Shown: in pieces, positions 1-12,224 of the stretch | Numbering within the stretch: position 1 is the stretch's first letter | Layout: each line of letters opens with the position of its first letter | Source: Chelydra serpentina | Taxonomy: Eukaryota > Chordata > Testudines > Chelydridae | DNA length: 64,000 nt | NCBI GenBank assembly: GCA_037349315.1 | Contig: JBAIAC010000027.1 | Location: 15,485,501-15,549,500 of the forward strand | Direction of reading: 5' to 3' | Position numbers and translations under genes: made by a program | The notes under the pieces: generated by a model | Told to the model about the DNA's origin: nothing | The model's database searches: none | What the model saw: only the letters and a program-made list of their open reading frames with translations

Positions 1-1033
1 CATGAGCTGCTGGGAACGTGATCATGAGGGAGCAAGTGCGTAACGATGACTGTCTGTCTGTCTGTAGTGCCTTAGCCCCAGACTGCAGAGATGCTGAAAC
101 ACACAAACCTCTCTCTCTTTAAAGAGAGAAGGGAAAAAGTTAACAAAAGGATTTACGATCAGGCAGGGCGAGGCCAGTAGCATTTGCTCAGCGTTTGAGA
201 AAATAAACCAACGGGATGTCTTTTTGAAAGGCTGAACTCTTCCGTCTCCGGCTGCCTTTGGGAAACGGGTTGGGAGGATCAACATGCTCAAGCAGCCACG
301 TTTTTGTCTGGGTTTCCAACACACCACAGTTCAGGGGATGTCAGAGGACAGGAGGTTTTGGGGTGGGGTCATTTAGAAGACAAGGGACATTTGCTAAATT
401 CAAGTGTAGATAGAAAACATGATTCCCTATAGTTTGGGGGCAGCTCAAATCCTTCTCTAGGAGTAACATTCTGTGATAGCTCTTCAGGCTTGGCCCATTT
501 TAAAGTTTCTCAAGCTTCTCTTTGATCTGTCACATGTCCTCACACCAACAAGGAGACCTCTGTAAGTGTTAGGTAGCTGAAACCATTAATAGTCACTTTG
601 TTCTAATGCTTAGATGTAAACATTGTAAGAGGCTGACGAAGAGCAAGCAACTGTCTGTGAATCACACACTGCATGATAGTTCCTGGAAGAATGTCTTACC
701 ATAAATGATTATTCCATTCAGAACAGCAAATAGTAGGGTAGATACACTACTAGTAGTTTCCATTCCATTTCACCCCTGAGGATTAAGCATACATTTCAGA
801 GCAGGGCACCCAACTGGAGCAGCGCGGGGACTCTTTTTTCCCAAATACAGGGGTGTTCTGCATAAACAAAGATGCTCCTTTTAATGGAGATGAAATAAGA
901 AAGTTTTCAAGTGTCCTTCATCTATACTAGCTAGGTCCTGTGATCTGGGCTGCTATGGTTAAAGGCGTCTCAGTGGTTGGACATTACAACCTGGCCCTAC
1001 ACTCGAGTCCGAGCAGAGTGCCCGTGAAATCAT
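1..1033. other. No gene recognised
   Basis: I see no exon with recognisable homology, RNA gene or clear mobile element here. Short open frames exist on both strands but lack plausible splice sites or a recognisable product. In mammals LAT2 follows EIF4H, so this is where such a neighbour might lie. No LAT2-like coding segment could be picked out by eye. Confidence 0.4.
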
Positions 1034-1156
1034 TAGAGTTGCCAACCCTCTAGGATAATCCTGGAGTCTCCAGGAAGTAAAGATTAATCTTTAATTAAAG
1101 ATTGCGTCATGTGATGAAAACTCCAGGAATACGTCCAACCAAAACTGGCAACCCTA
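1034..1156. mobile_element. Short hAT-like MITE
   Basis: A 123-bp element with terminal inverted repeats TAGAGTTGCCA at the left and TGGCAACCCTA at the right (10 of 11 paired). It is flanked by an imperfect 8-bp target-site duplication, GAAATCAT (1026-1033) and GAAAACGT (1157-1164), 6 of 8 matching. Size, inverted ends and 8-bp duplication fit a non-autonomous hAT element. It has no coding capacity. The family name is not assigned. Confidence 0.7.
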
Positions 1157-1271
1157 GAAAACGTTATAGCGAAGCCAGCACGGGTCTGTGAAGGCACCAT
1201 ATTTGTCCTGATTGCAAGATAAGGGCTGAAATTGATACTCGAAGGAGTTTATAAATCTCATCTATAAAACA

Positions 1272-1479
1272 AGTATCAGAGGGGTAGCCGTGTTTGTCGC
1301 TTCTACAGATCCAGACTAAGGGTCCTGTGGCACCTTATAGACTAAGAGGTATTGGAGCATAAGCTTTCGTGGGTGAATACATTTCCACTGCTTGCATCCG
1401 AAGAAGTGGGTATTCACCCACGAAAGCTTATGCTTCAATACCTCTGTTAGTCTATAAGGTGCCACAGGACCCTTTGTCG
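1272..1479. mobile_element. Retroelement fragment with inverted halves and 13-bp TSD
   Basis: The unit is bounded by an exact 13-bp direct repeat CATCTATAAAACA at 1259-1271 and 1480-1492. Inside, the segment with GGGTCCTGTGGCACC and TAAGCTTTCGTGGGTGAATAC is repeated in inverted orientation, making a long near-palindrome. The left end starts AGTATCAGAGGGGTAGCC. The same family appears at 27096-27220. A 12-13 bp duplication suggests target-primed or endonuclease-type integration. The inverted double structure is reminiscent of Penelope-like elements, but that class assignment is inference. Confidence 0.7.
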
Positions 1480-1733
1480 CATCTATAAAACACGTGCTTC
1501 TGCCTGAGAGGCAAGTGTAAGTAGAGAGTCATCCACCCCCTTCCCCTCCCCACCCCCACACCACCATTTTAGATTATGGTTATGAAAGCCACTTGTATAA
1601 CCCACACTGCCTTTAAATAAAATGTGAAGAATTAAGATGGGTTTGGTGATTTGCTGGAGTAAAAAAAAATCAAAGGGTTGGCTGATTGAAAAGCGTCACT
1701 CCAGGAATTAGAGCACGCATACCAAGGCTACGT

Positions 1734-2010
1734 CTAACACGAGGCGCACTTTATTGGTACAGGAGTTCCGGTATACTACCGTGGCAAAGCGCTCCTTGTG
1801 CGGATGCAGCTATGCCAGCAGAACTGTACTGGTATACGTTGTACTGATATAGTAAAATCACCCCTCCCACCGCCCCCTGAGAGAAATACACTGCACTGGT
1901 AAAAACACGGTCTGCCTGGGATTTCTGCCAGCACAGCTCTGTTGGTTGGGGATCATACCCCTGACTGACAGAGTTATGCTGGCAGAAGCCTGTAGCATAG
2001 ACAAATCCTT
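1734..2010. mobile_element. MITE-like DNA transposon
   Basis: The ends AAGGCTACGTCTA (left) and TAGACAAATCCTT (right) are inverted repeats matching at 10 of 13 positions. The interior is rich in pieces such as ACTGGTATA and GCCAGCA that recur in inverted orientation. It resembles the abundant turtle MITEs whose ends read GGCTA..GTCTA. No convincing target-site duplication was found, so the exact borders are uncertain. Confidence 0.5.
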
Positions 2011-2499
2011 GCTAAACAGAGGCAGAACTCACGCCAACTCAGTAGCTTCTAATAGTTCCAGAGAAAGACCCTCCCCGTTTGCCCTCATCTACACTCGCTA
2101 TTTCCCCAAAAAGCCTAACCGATTTTAAAAACTGTCAAAGCCCTAGGATAGGCCAGGCTCCAGTGACTGCAACTGGTTTTATAACCCTTTTATAGTTAAG
2201 CCTTCAAAACCAGTTACAGAAAGCGACCGGGCTGCCAGAACTTCGTCCACACCAGTTCCAACCAGTTTTAAAATCAGTTTGAGTTTTGGGGCAAGTCTCC
2301 GCAGCAAAGTTAAGGCCTTAATGTGTATTTGTGCAGCACCCTACACAATGGGGCCCTGATCCTAACTGACACCTCTGGGCATTACTATGACACACATAGC
2401 AGCACTGTCAAGGAAGACAGACTAAATTCAGCTCACAGTTTCCACATGGAAACCAAAGGAGTTGCAGCCACTTAAACTAGAGCTGCGTTTTGCTCACGT

Positions 2500-2645
2500 G
2501 TTTTCCAGATAGCCCTGGACAGATGTTCAAGTAGACACAACGTTTGTATTTTGTGCCAAAAGAGGAGTGGATACATGTTAGCTGCAGATAGAACAATAAG
2601 ATAAATAGTCCCTTCCAATCCTCCATTTTTATGATTCTATAAACA
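2500..2645 (+). repeat. Possible CR1 3'-end fragment
   Basis: The stretch ending CCCTTCCAATCCTCC..ATGATTCTAT resembles the 3' terminus of CR1 LINEs, which typically end in copies of ATTCTATG. Only the last roughly 70 bases are convincing and the rest is unassigned. A (TAAA)n microsatellite lies further on at about 2838-2856. Confidence 0.4.
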
Positions 2646-3221
2646 GTCGAATTGGTAAATTACTACTTTCACACAGATTTTTATATAACTGATTCTGATG
2701 GATTGATTGCATGACAATCATGTGATTTGCTGCTTTGTTTTGTGTTTTTAAGTAGGCAACCACACACACCCCAATCCACCCACACTACCCCCTCCTGGAA
2801 AAAGAGTTGCCTGAATCTACACATATTTCAAAGGGTATAAATAAATAAATAAATAACTTGCTCCTGACACATTGCATTCCATTTGGGTGTATGTTACATA
2901 TGCCCACTGTAGTTGTCTCTCTATACATGTCTATATGTAATCAATGCAGGTTAAACACAAGTTTAGTGCTTATATGGCCCTTTATATCTTCAAAGCACTC
3001 CTTAGCTCATCCGAAAAAGTTTATTTTGCACAAAAGCCTGAAATTGTAAACTTCGTAGACGTATACAGGAAAACATCCTGCCTGAAGTCATAGGACGCTT
3101 TGTGTCCCCAATCTAGCAGACAAAGGTTTAAACAAGATGCAATGGCTGAACGGTGAAGAGAGACAAAAGGAAAAAAGGGGCAACTTTGTAACTGAGGTAA
3201 TTATTCACTGTAGCAATTTAC

Positions 3222-3408
3222 CGAGGGTTGTGACGAATTCTCTATCATTGGAAACTTTAAAAGCAAGATTGGATGTTTTTCTAAAAAATATGCTCTAGTA
3301 CAAGCAAGAATTAATTCAGGGAAGTCCTGGGGCCTGTGTAATAGAGGAGGTCAAACTAGATTATCACAATGATCCCTTCTAGCTTTACAATCTGTTAATC
3401 TTATGTTT
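3222..3408 (+). mobile_element. CR1 LINE, 3' fragment
   Basis: This is a 5'-truncated CR1 non-LTR retrotransposon tail. Diagnostic pieces in order are GGAAACTTTAAAAGCAAGAT, GGATGTTTTTCTAAAA, ATTAATTCAGGGAAGTCCTG, GGAGGTCAAACTAGATTATC and CACAATGATCCCTTCTAGC. This matches the conserved CR1 3' region of birds and reptiles, including its characteristic 5' truncation. It has no coding capacity here. Confidence 0.8.
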
Positions 3409-3409
3409 T

Positions 3410-4548
3410 CAGCATCAGGATAGAATTCGGAGCCGGGCAAAACAAAGAGGAGACAATGGCTCTTCATCTCAGATTTACGTCAAGACCACAATCCTGCAAT
3501 GTGCAGGTGAATCCTGGCACCATCACAATGCCCCATGAAAGTCAATTGGGAACCATCCTCTGCCCACTTAGATCCCATTGAAGGATCAGAGCTAAGGGGC
3601 CTATTCCTGAAAGCAACTGATTGCTGAGGAGTGTTTGCTGTCGTTTAACCCCAATGAAGTCCATGGGAGTAAGCACTGCGCTGGTAGCAAGTGTTTGCAA
3701 AGTGGTTTCCAAGAATTAGAACAATTTCCCCCCAAAGAAACCCAGCACCGTATGTCAAATACATATTGTGGATGTCAGAGTCATGGAATGGTTCACAGTG
3801 TTGCTAACCTCCCTGGGGCATAGCTCAATGAACCTAGATCTCAAGAACACTTTACACCTGTCCTGCTCTTAAGACCAACTCAGCACAAAGAGGGTTTTAT
3901 TTTTTTCTAACCAGAATGGGTAGATATTTCAAGGTATCTATATGCGGGAAAATTCAAACACACACAAGCCATGAAACAGGAGGAAAACCCAGAAAGTGTA
4001 ATCACAGCTCAGACTTTTCATAGGGCTGGACTTCTGGAGGGAAAACATGGCAGACAGCTAGAGCTCTGAAGTCAGGAGTCGTACGCAGGAAGCTACGGCC
4101 CGATTGCTGGAGAGGGCAGCTAGATAAGCCTAGCACGTAACTTATACACAGGACCCCGCAAAACCTAGGGCTCACTGCAGATTTTATATTATAAAGGCGC
4201 AATATAAAGGGCATAATAAAAACAAACAGCCAGGATCAATCAGCAGGAAGACAGGGAGGGGACGTGAAGCCACTTTTACGGCTTTCACGCAGTGGAAGGA
4301 GCCTGATCCAATAGGTAGAAGTCGAATGGCTTTTGGAGCAGACTCTTTGTGTGAGTAAAACGCTGCTAGGGGAAATATATTTTGGTACCTTCTTTGCATG
4401 GTGGGGCCCATATGCTAATTTATATACATTCCACCTGTACCCCCACCACATAGAGCCACACACACCAGAATGACAGTAGCCCAGACGCTGTCCTTCTTGA
4501 CAGGGATAAGCCAAAACTCCAAGTGCCCTCCCAAAATCATTGCTGAAT
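3410..4548. other. Non-coding, no gene recognised
   Basis: Intergenic DNA without a supported exon. A segment near 4285-4350 contains GCCTGATCCAATAGGTAGAA and TTTTGGAGCAGA, which match the palindromic element at 4549-4608, so it is probably a diverged copy of the same repeat. Confidence 0.4.
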
Positions 4549-4608
4549 TAGGGCCTGATCCAATAGGAAAACTCCCACCGACGCCAGTGGACTTTGGAGC
4601 AGGCCCTA
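4549..4608. repeat. Palindromic short MITE
   Basis: An approximately 60-bp near-palindrome begins AGGGCCTGATCCAATAGG and ends CTTTGGAGCAGGCCCT, with the centre at about 4580. The two arms are imperfect reverse complements. Similar fold-back elements are very common in turtle and crocodilian DNA. A diverged copy lies just upstream. Confidence 0.6.
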
Positions 4609-5109
4609 CCCACTCCCAGCCAAACCGCCTTCCCTACCCATCTCACCTGTAGCATCAGCCAGTTCTTTGCAGCTTCCCCATTCTCCTCTATCTCCCCTCA
4701 CAGAAGCAACCAGCAATACTGGAACAGGTTCCTCATGGGGACTGTAAGCAGGTCTCTGGTTTCCTGTCACCATCTGAATCACTAAACCCGACATCCGTTG
4801 CTCTGCTGGACAACCCCCTATGGCTGATAATCAACACACATTTTGACACACACTCGTCTCAGCTGGCTCTCACTCAAACAGTTCATTTCATGCTCATTGG
4901 GCGGGGGGCGGGAGGGGAGAAGAGATTAAACAAACCACACTAAATACACCTATTGCTAGAGCTTGTTTCTAAACTGAAATAGTGCTGCAAATTTTTTTTG
5001 CCCCTAAACAAAATCAGTGCCAACAAGTTATTTCTTCTTGGTCAGCAAGTCAGTACCAGGAATTAATAGCTACACAATTTGTTACAACTGTTATTATCCA
5101 TATTACAAA

Positions 5110-5345
5110 TAGCACCTAGAAACCCCAATTGAGTTCAGGGCCCCAGCCTGCTAACTGCCATTTACACACATAGGAAGAGACAGTCCCTGCCTCAAAGAGC
5201 CCCCAGAATAAACAGATGAGACAAAGAGCACGGTCATCCCCATTTTACATATGGGTATACAGAGGCCCAGAACAATTAAGTGACTTGCCCAAGACCCAAG
5301 TGCAGTCCAGTGCCTTAACCATATCCCTCCTCCCAGCTTCAGCAG
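5110..5345. repeat. Ancient amniote interspersed repeat (L3/CR1-like or MIR-like)
   Basis: Pieces such as GACAGTCCCTGCCTCAAAGAG, CCCCATTTTACATATGGG and TTAAGTGACTTGCCCAAG belong to an old, widely dispersed amniote repeat. Related pieces appear at 23640-23830 and 42285-42470. A (TTTA)n microsatellite follows at about 5427-5448. The class assignment (L3/CR1 versus MIR) is not resolved. Confidence 0.5.
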
Positions 5346-5449
5346 CACTTTCCAGATTAGAAGCCTGCCATGAGATCACGGTCATAATTTATTCCATTGA
5401 ACTTTTCTACAATGCTTGAAGAATTTATTTATTTATTTATTTATTTTAA

Positions 5450-6230
5450 AGATAAGAGTTTCTGCTTAATAGCAATGGGAAAGGACTTATGAACTCTCCT
5501 GGCAGGGGATTTACTTACTGCCTCAAAACTTTTCCATGGAAGCATATTTTCATGTTTCAGGAACAAAGTGTGTGTATAAATAACACACACACACATACCA
5601 TACACCCATTCAAGAAATACAATTCATAAGAAATCTATTGGATATACCATGTTGTAAAGCACCTTCCATTGCTGTACAATATCTCCCAAGTATGCAATTG
5701 TGTTTGTATTATATGTGCATTAATAATTACACACCTACCCGATGTTTTTCAGCAGAGGGAGGGGTTTATTAAGCAGGACATTGAACAGTAATGGCACACA
5801 GTATCTGTCGTAACAACCAGGGATTTGTGCACAGATTCAGCAGAGGGTGGCATTTTTCTATCACAATGCCTTATTGAAAAACAGCTCCCCCATTTTGGGT
5901 CAGGAACCCCGTTAGCCAGTTACCATCGGAAAAAATAGAACCACATTAGCAAATATACATGTATGTACATAGGCAAATATATTTAAGCCTATATATAACT
6001 CTGATCTTGGGGCAAAAAGTAATTTTTCCCCACATGTCTGTCAAAATAGCTACTGTGTAAAATCCAGATTTATGGAAGGCCACATTGGAAGCAGCATATG
6101 TGGTTGTAAATAAAGCGCTATAGGAGCAGGGCATGGAATGGAGCATTGGTCTGCTTATTTATTATTTGATTATGTTGCATTCTATGAAGGGGATGGTACT
6201 GAGACTTCCCAAGGGTACCCGGGGCACCTC
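5450..6230. other. Non-coding AT-rich stretch
   Basis: No exon, RNA gene or clear transposon boundary seen. A short ACACAC run lies near 5583-5594. The sequence is AT-rich with scattered ATG-stop frames only. Confidence 0.4.
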
Positions 6231-6231
6231 A

Positions 6232-7205
6232 CTACCACCCACCCTTAGCGTGAGGGAACATTGTCCATGCCTGCCAGGGCTCAACTCCCTGACTCTCCCA
6301 GCCACAAGCAACACAAGCCCTCCCTTTTCAGCCCACGTGGGCTACGCCGTCCCTCGTGCAGGTTAGCGATAGACATACTCCAATTCCAGCATCCAACTCA
6401 CGTTCCACTAAATACCCACAGAATTACCAGACCCGCTGTTTCCAAGGGAACACCGCAGCTTAGTTACACTTTAGAACATGGTTCCACTTAACACACCGGG
6501 CTTAGATTTGTTTACAGAGAAAGCAAGGATCTGTTTATTTAACAAAGAACAGAGCTTCATAGGATAGCATACAAATATGGGCAGTGTTACATAGAAAATC
6601 AAATCATAACATGCACTCTAGTGCCTAAACTTGACTAACAAGATGCCCCCTCTTGTCTAATAAGGTACTGCTTACCCAAAGTCCTCTTCACAGCATTTTT
6701 CAACCAGGATGGCTGATATCCTATTTCATAAGGCAAAGCCTGCCGGGAGCTTATTTTCCCAGAAGGATGCCAAGGTGTCTCTCTGCACCCCTAGATATAT
6801 TAGGCCAGTCCTTTGTTCTATAAAACAGAGTTCCTCCTCGGTTTACCTATTCCTTCTGAAGCTCCACCTTCTCTTCATTAGCATTTGACTCACCATGCTA
6901 ATAGACTTCTGTGTAAGACACACAATACACGATGGTTAGCTAGGGAGATAAGCATCTCCCCTTCTGTCTGGAGGACTCTCCAAGCACACTACAGGTCACC
7001 TGTCTTTAACTACAAGGCCTTAAAAACAATTTCCAATATATCTACAGATCTCCTTACATATAATCCACACATACCTTGTGCAAAGGTTATGATCAGTGTG
7101 ACATAGGCTTTCAGAACCCTTCAATATCAAACCCAGGGATCCCTGGCACCCTTATGCACCCCTGTGGACTCTGCCTGTTGGCATTAAGAGGTTCCTGGTC
7201 ACAGA
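6232..7205 (-). mobile_element. Candidate LTR-type repeat, unclassified
   Basis: An approximately 970-bp block differs in texture from its surroundings. Read on the minus strand it begins TGTGACCAGGAACCTC near 7205 and contains AATAAACAG at about 6533-6541, a possible polyadenylation signal. The block at 52742-53693 has the same AATAAACAG context on the same strand. No open frame, inverted ends or target-site duplication could be confirmed, so this is a weak call. A solo LTR is one explanation and an unrelated unique region is another. Confidence 0.25.
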
Positions 7206-8440
7206 TACTAACTGAGGTTATTTACCCTAGTGCATAATTTTGGATGTGGTTTTGAGTAATAGCAGGGCAGGTAGAACTTTGAATGGGTTTTTTTCCAAAA
7301 TAAAATAAGGATTTTAATCAGAGCTCTTAGCTATCAGTTTATTAGGTGTTTTCCAGAGATTTTTCTCATAAATCTACTAGAATATTAGCTGTGCATAGCT
7401 ATTTAATCTTAAATTACAACCTATTCTAGTCCCCATTATTACAGGCCTAGTAAACACTGCATGGAGGAAGATGTTATTTTACAAGTGTAGTCACCACAAT
7501 AGCTGTATGTTCTATAATTAGATTGAAGATCATGGCTGGTTTCTGTCTTCAATATTAAAAGCAGAAGTGTTTAATTCCATTTGTGGCTCCAGTCACATTA
7601 TGACGGCATGTGACAAAGATACAGTAGGCATACAGATAGTTCTCCCTCTTTGGAGGTTCAGATAGGACTTTTTTGGGGGGGGTGGGGGGGGTAGCTCGCA
7701 TACCCCTCTGTGGTCATGATATAGGCGTACTTTATACCAGCATCCCCATTTTCTACTAGTTTGCAATTTGTGTGGCCATTTTCATGTGGCTAGCATAGGT
7801 CTGAAATGCCACTGCAATGGAACGGCAGTGGTTTACAACCACTCTGCCCAGAAGTAAACAACAGAAGGTGCCATGGTGGAACAGACCTGCTGGATTCAAG
7901 TGGCATGCATTTCCCCCAGTGCTGGAGGTAGACTCGTTTCCTTTGCTCCATTGCTTTTAGTTTTAAATACTGGGCCACTTCCTTAATTTCTAACTTTGAT
8001 TTAGAACTTTATTTCAACAGTAGGGTCAGGTATAAAAGCAGACTATTTACCAAACATGACAGCTGTGCCCAAGAGGCTAGTTTGCACAGTTGGCAGGTTC
8101 CAAGATGCTGGCTCCACTAGTGTTCATCTACTTCTAGCCATCTGGACTTTGAACTGCAAATAATCCAGGTGCCTTTAAAAGCAACTGGAAATGAGGAGAC
8201 AGCCTAACTGCAAGGGAATAGGAAAGATGAGGCCTTGGCTTGTTCAAGTGTCCTACTCCTCAGGACAGAGCACATACTCCAAGCAGCAGAGAAGCTAGCC
8301 GAATACTCTGGTCTTTGTAATACAAGACGGAAGCGCACCCACACACACACACTCTCTCTCTCTCTCCCCCCCCCCCCAAAGGAGGGGTGATTAAGTCAGT
8401 GGTAAAGCCTCATGCTGTCACCTACTGCAATAAATTACTT
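7206..8440. other. Non-coding; simple repeats
   Basis: No gene recognised. It contains a G-run (about 7673-7692) and a compound microsatellite (about 8339-8380) of CA, then CT, then a C-run. The remaining sequence shows no exon-like structure. Confidence 0.45.
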
Positions 8441-8441
8441 A

Positions 8442-8753
8442 GGCTACATCTACACTTGAAGCTGAGGGTGTGATTCCCAGCTCTACTCGCTAGCTCTCAA
8501 GTAAAAAGTGGGTAGCCAATCACAGTAGAATGGACAGTGGTGAGCTGTGGCACACGTTAGCAGCCCAAAGTATGTACCCACGGTATCCGGCTGGGTTTGT
8601 TCTCAGGGTGGCTAGCCTGTGCTGCTGCTCACCAGGGCCCATGCTACCGCAGCTGCACGTCTTGTTTCAGCAGGCAAGCTCGTTGAAAGCTAGAGCAAGT
8701 CACATCTATTTGAGCTGGGAAGCACAGCCCTTGCTCATGCCGCAGACGCAGCC
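8442..8753. mobile_element. MITE-like element with TA flanks
   Basis: The left end GGCTACATCTACAC and right end GCAGACGCAGCC form inverted repeats, and TA dinucleotides flank both sides (8440-8441 and 8754-8755). The size of 312 bp fits a non-autonomous DNA transposon of the GGCTACGTCTAC type seen also at 1734-2010 and 61512-61687. Open frames inside it (for example around 8530-8769) are fortuitous. Confidence 0.55.
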
Positions 8754-10089
8754 TAAGATGCCACCCTAGACTCCATTACACTTTTAAAAATGTATCCATT
8801 TCACGTTTTTCTAGGCAAGTTTATACAGGTTGCTCCTTTGGGCCAGTGCTGCCTTGTACACAGTGCTCCTTGTGCCAGTTCACATCGCTTCTGTATTCTA
8901 AAGCCACATAGAAACTATTGACGGGGTGGGGGTGGGGAGGGAGAGATTTCTAGAAGCACTCATCGAAAGTAGGCACCCAACGTGCATTTGTGCCATTGAA
9001 AATCGACCCTTTATGGTTAGGAGAGCTAAATGATTCAAGTGTGAAGGATTTTAATCTGCAACCACCTTGCCTTGGAAGGTTGGCTGACACTTCTTATATG
9101 CCATATAGAAATAGGAATGACGGATCAAAGTCTCTAATCCAATTAGCTTGGAACAGAGGTTACAACTGCCCAGGCCTCAGCTAAGGAAGAGAACATTTCC
9201 CATAGCCCACCCATCTCGCTGTAGGTCTGACCTTACCTGGGCTGTAACTGAAAGTGGCAAGGTTGTGGCTGAAGATGTGCTATGCTACCACCCAGTGGAA
9301 AGAAGAGCTAAGTGCAACATAAAGACTAGCAGGCATTTATAGGAGCAGTGTAGCAATTTGACATGAAAGTTTACCCTGGCACATTTTAACCTTCCACCTT
9401 ATACTTACAAAGGCTACAATACACCACTTAATGTTAGGCAAAGGGTATTTGTGTCTGGCAAAGGGTATTTCATGCTAGTGTTCATTTTTTGTGGTCAAGA
9501 CAATCATTTCTAAATTGGAACACAACCCTACGAAGGGTAGAATGCTTTATTTGATTGTTTACAGCAATACAAGTTACACATTTGTTACAGTAGAGAGATT
9601 ATTGCAGGAATTTATAGAGGTACTTACTGATTTTGGTTAAATTTAGAATAAAGAGGCAGCTCTCGGGAGCAAGGTGTGCACAAGTCATCCAGTCTCAGAT
9701 ACCACTCTGGACACTAACCTGGCTGAAAACTGGTAGGCAGAAACAATTTGACATTACTACATGTAGCAAAGATAGCAAAATTAAACACCAACCCTAGAGT
9801 TTTACGTGAGAGCTTGTGGGTTAACAAGTAGCACACGTTTCTTTAATAGTGCTTAAAGCTAAGACTTCAAGCCCATGGAGATGTTTTGCTTGGAGTAGAA
9901 CAGAAGTACCAGAGAAGCGAATGTTACAAGTTTTAACTTGCAACTGAGGATGCAGTGTTAACAGAAAGTGAGTCAGCCTGGATGCATAAAAGTCAACCTA
10001 TCCCTCAAACACTTTAGACATATGGGCCTATGTAAACATTGCTGAGTGAAATTGCAAAATTTTTTTTTTTTAAAGTCTGCCGTTTAGAC

Positions 10090-10249
10090 CAGAGGTCCCC
10101 AAATTGTGGGATGCATGGAGGACCCCCAGCCTTGGCCTCCTGACCCCCCACTGGAGCTGCGGTCCCACTCCCAGCCCTGACTCGAGGGGGGAGGGGCTGT
10201 GCACACAGGGGTAAAGGGGTCCTGACCCTGAAAAGTTTGGGGACCACTA
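10090..10249. mobile_element. hAT-like MITE with exact 8-bp TSD
   Basis: A 160-bp element has ends CAGAGGTCCCCAAA and TTTGGGGACCACTA in inverted orientation. It is flanked by an exact 8-bp duplication GTTTAGAC at 10082-10089 and 10250-10257. The last base of the right end deviates from the usual CTG. It is non-coding. Confidence 0.85.
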
Positions 10250-12020
10250 GTTTAGACCCATTGACAATTGATTACACCATGATCATATACAACACTGGGA
10301 CCAGTACTGAATTCCTTATGAACCCCTACACTTCCTCTTTAAATAAACAGTTTTGGGAAGACAACAGAAATGCAGTACCTGGCCCTTTATGAGTGGGACA
10401 ATTCTACGCAATGCAAGTATAGCAAGGTACAAGAACCATGGTGGAACACAATACCAAGGCCTATTAGAAAAACCTGAAGTATTGTCATAAGGATAGCATT
10501 ACTACTACATATAAGCCAGACCGTGTCAAGCTTCTAGTATTAAAAGATAAAATTACTGCTGATGTAAGTCAGTGTATACTTCTACACTGTTTCAAATGCC
10601 TCTCCCAACTCAAGATGGCTTCTGCTGTAGTCCCCTGCCCATTAAAGTACTTTGCTTTAAAAATAAGCTGCTGAACATGTAGTTTGTCATGTGGAGCCAG
10701 TTATCAGTAACCAGAAAGGCCAATGTAAGGTGGTACAAGATACAGATGCTTTCAGTGTCATCTGGATTAAAATAGATTTTTGAGTCCCTATAACCCTGGG
10801 TAAATGGCATGTAATGTGTGGGATTTAGCCACCGGGCTGATAAGAGGTTGATTACCACAAATCACTGCAAATTTAGCTCTGTTTTAAGAGTGAAAAGCAA
10901 TCTGGTATTCAAGCACACAGAGGAAATTTCTAAGAATTAAATACAAACATCAGTACTTTATATTCAGAATTAAAATCTCAAAAGCTGAGACCAACTGAAT
11001 GCTTTTGGGTAACTCCAAAATACTTGATTCTACATTAGCTGAATAACAGATACACAAATATTCTTCATAAAACTACCCTAGTGCACCACCAGTACCTAGT
11101 TAGCTAACAAATGAACGGCATGTTATCTCCAGCACACTAAAACACCACCAAGACACGAAAAGCCAGATGATGTCCAGGACACAGCAAATGTGGCCTTGAA
11201 CAGGACACTACATGATGTGATACTTCAGTAATCCATGAGTAGAACAAACTGATGGTCTCTCCTTTTGTAGTTAAGCTCAGCCCATGCCATGGGATGCATG
11301 CTGTTAAACCCCATTAGGAGGATTGGTGAGCCTGCATCAAAAGATACATTTGATACCTGATTTATCTGGATATTTGCCACTGTGATCCAGCCCAACAGCA
11401 GGATATTTAAGTTTAGTTTCAGTAATAAATTATGTTTCCATAGTGTTTAAGTTAAGAGACATTCAATATATTATAGTTTTCCAACATTGAAGTTTACTTC
11501 CAGTTCTGAAGAATATTTCACTAGGTTGAAGACCCCAAATCCCCTGCCTGACAGGTTTCATCCTGCCTCTTGAACTATAGAGCAGAGGAATAGTAAGCCT
11601 GGATACTCGAGAAACCAGGTATCAAGTTTATCTTAAGACTAATGCTTATTGTTACAATGCTGTTACAAGCTGCACCAAAGGAATCTTTTGTCTCAGAAAT
11701 ATGCGTTAAAAGAACACACTAGCACTGATCCATTGGTGAAGAGGGACTATTTGCAGTCTCAGAAAAACAGGTTGCCTTCAACTAAATGTGATTTATTAGT
11801 ATACTGTACTCAGTTAAAAAGCCCAAGTGCAGTGTAAAGTAAATCAACACAGAACGGTCTTTTTTCAGTACAACTTAGATGCTCTTATGCAATATTTCCA
11901 GATTTCCCACCCAAAAAAAGCAGAAAAAGTACAGTAAATCCTTTTCACATGCACCTAAGAACGCCAACTCCTACTACGGGTTTCAGTTATGCTACTAGGA
12001 TTCTCCAAACACCAAGGGCG

Positions 12021-12224
12021 GAGGGATAGCTCAGTGGTTTGACCATTGGCCTGCTAAAACCAAGGTTGTGAGTTCAATCCTTGAGAGGGCCATTTAGGGA
12101 TCTGGGGAAAAAAAAAAAAAAAATCTGTCAGGGGACAGTACTTGGTCCTGCTAGTGAAGGCAGGGGACTGGACTCGATGACCTTGAAAGGTCCTTCCAGT
12201 TCTAGGAGATTTAAAAAAAAAAAA
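12021..12224 (+). mobile_element. tRNA-derived SINE (turtle type)
   Basis: The head GGATAGCTCAGTGGTTTGA looks like an A box and GGTTGTGAGTTCAATCC like a B box, so a pol III promoter is present. A body with CTGGACTCGATGACCTTGAAA and GGTCCTTCCAGTTCTAGGAG follows, ending in a poly(A) run. This matches the tRNA-derived SINE family abundant in cryptodiran turtles. An internal poly(A) run interrupts it near 12107-12123. It is not a functional tRNA gene because the 3' half of the cloverleaf is replaced by the SINE body. Confidence 0.85.

Noticed and set aside
12021..12093. tRNA-like sequence with A and B boxes
   Set aside because: It is the head of a SINE; a complete cloverleaf with acceptor stem is absent.
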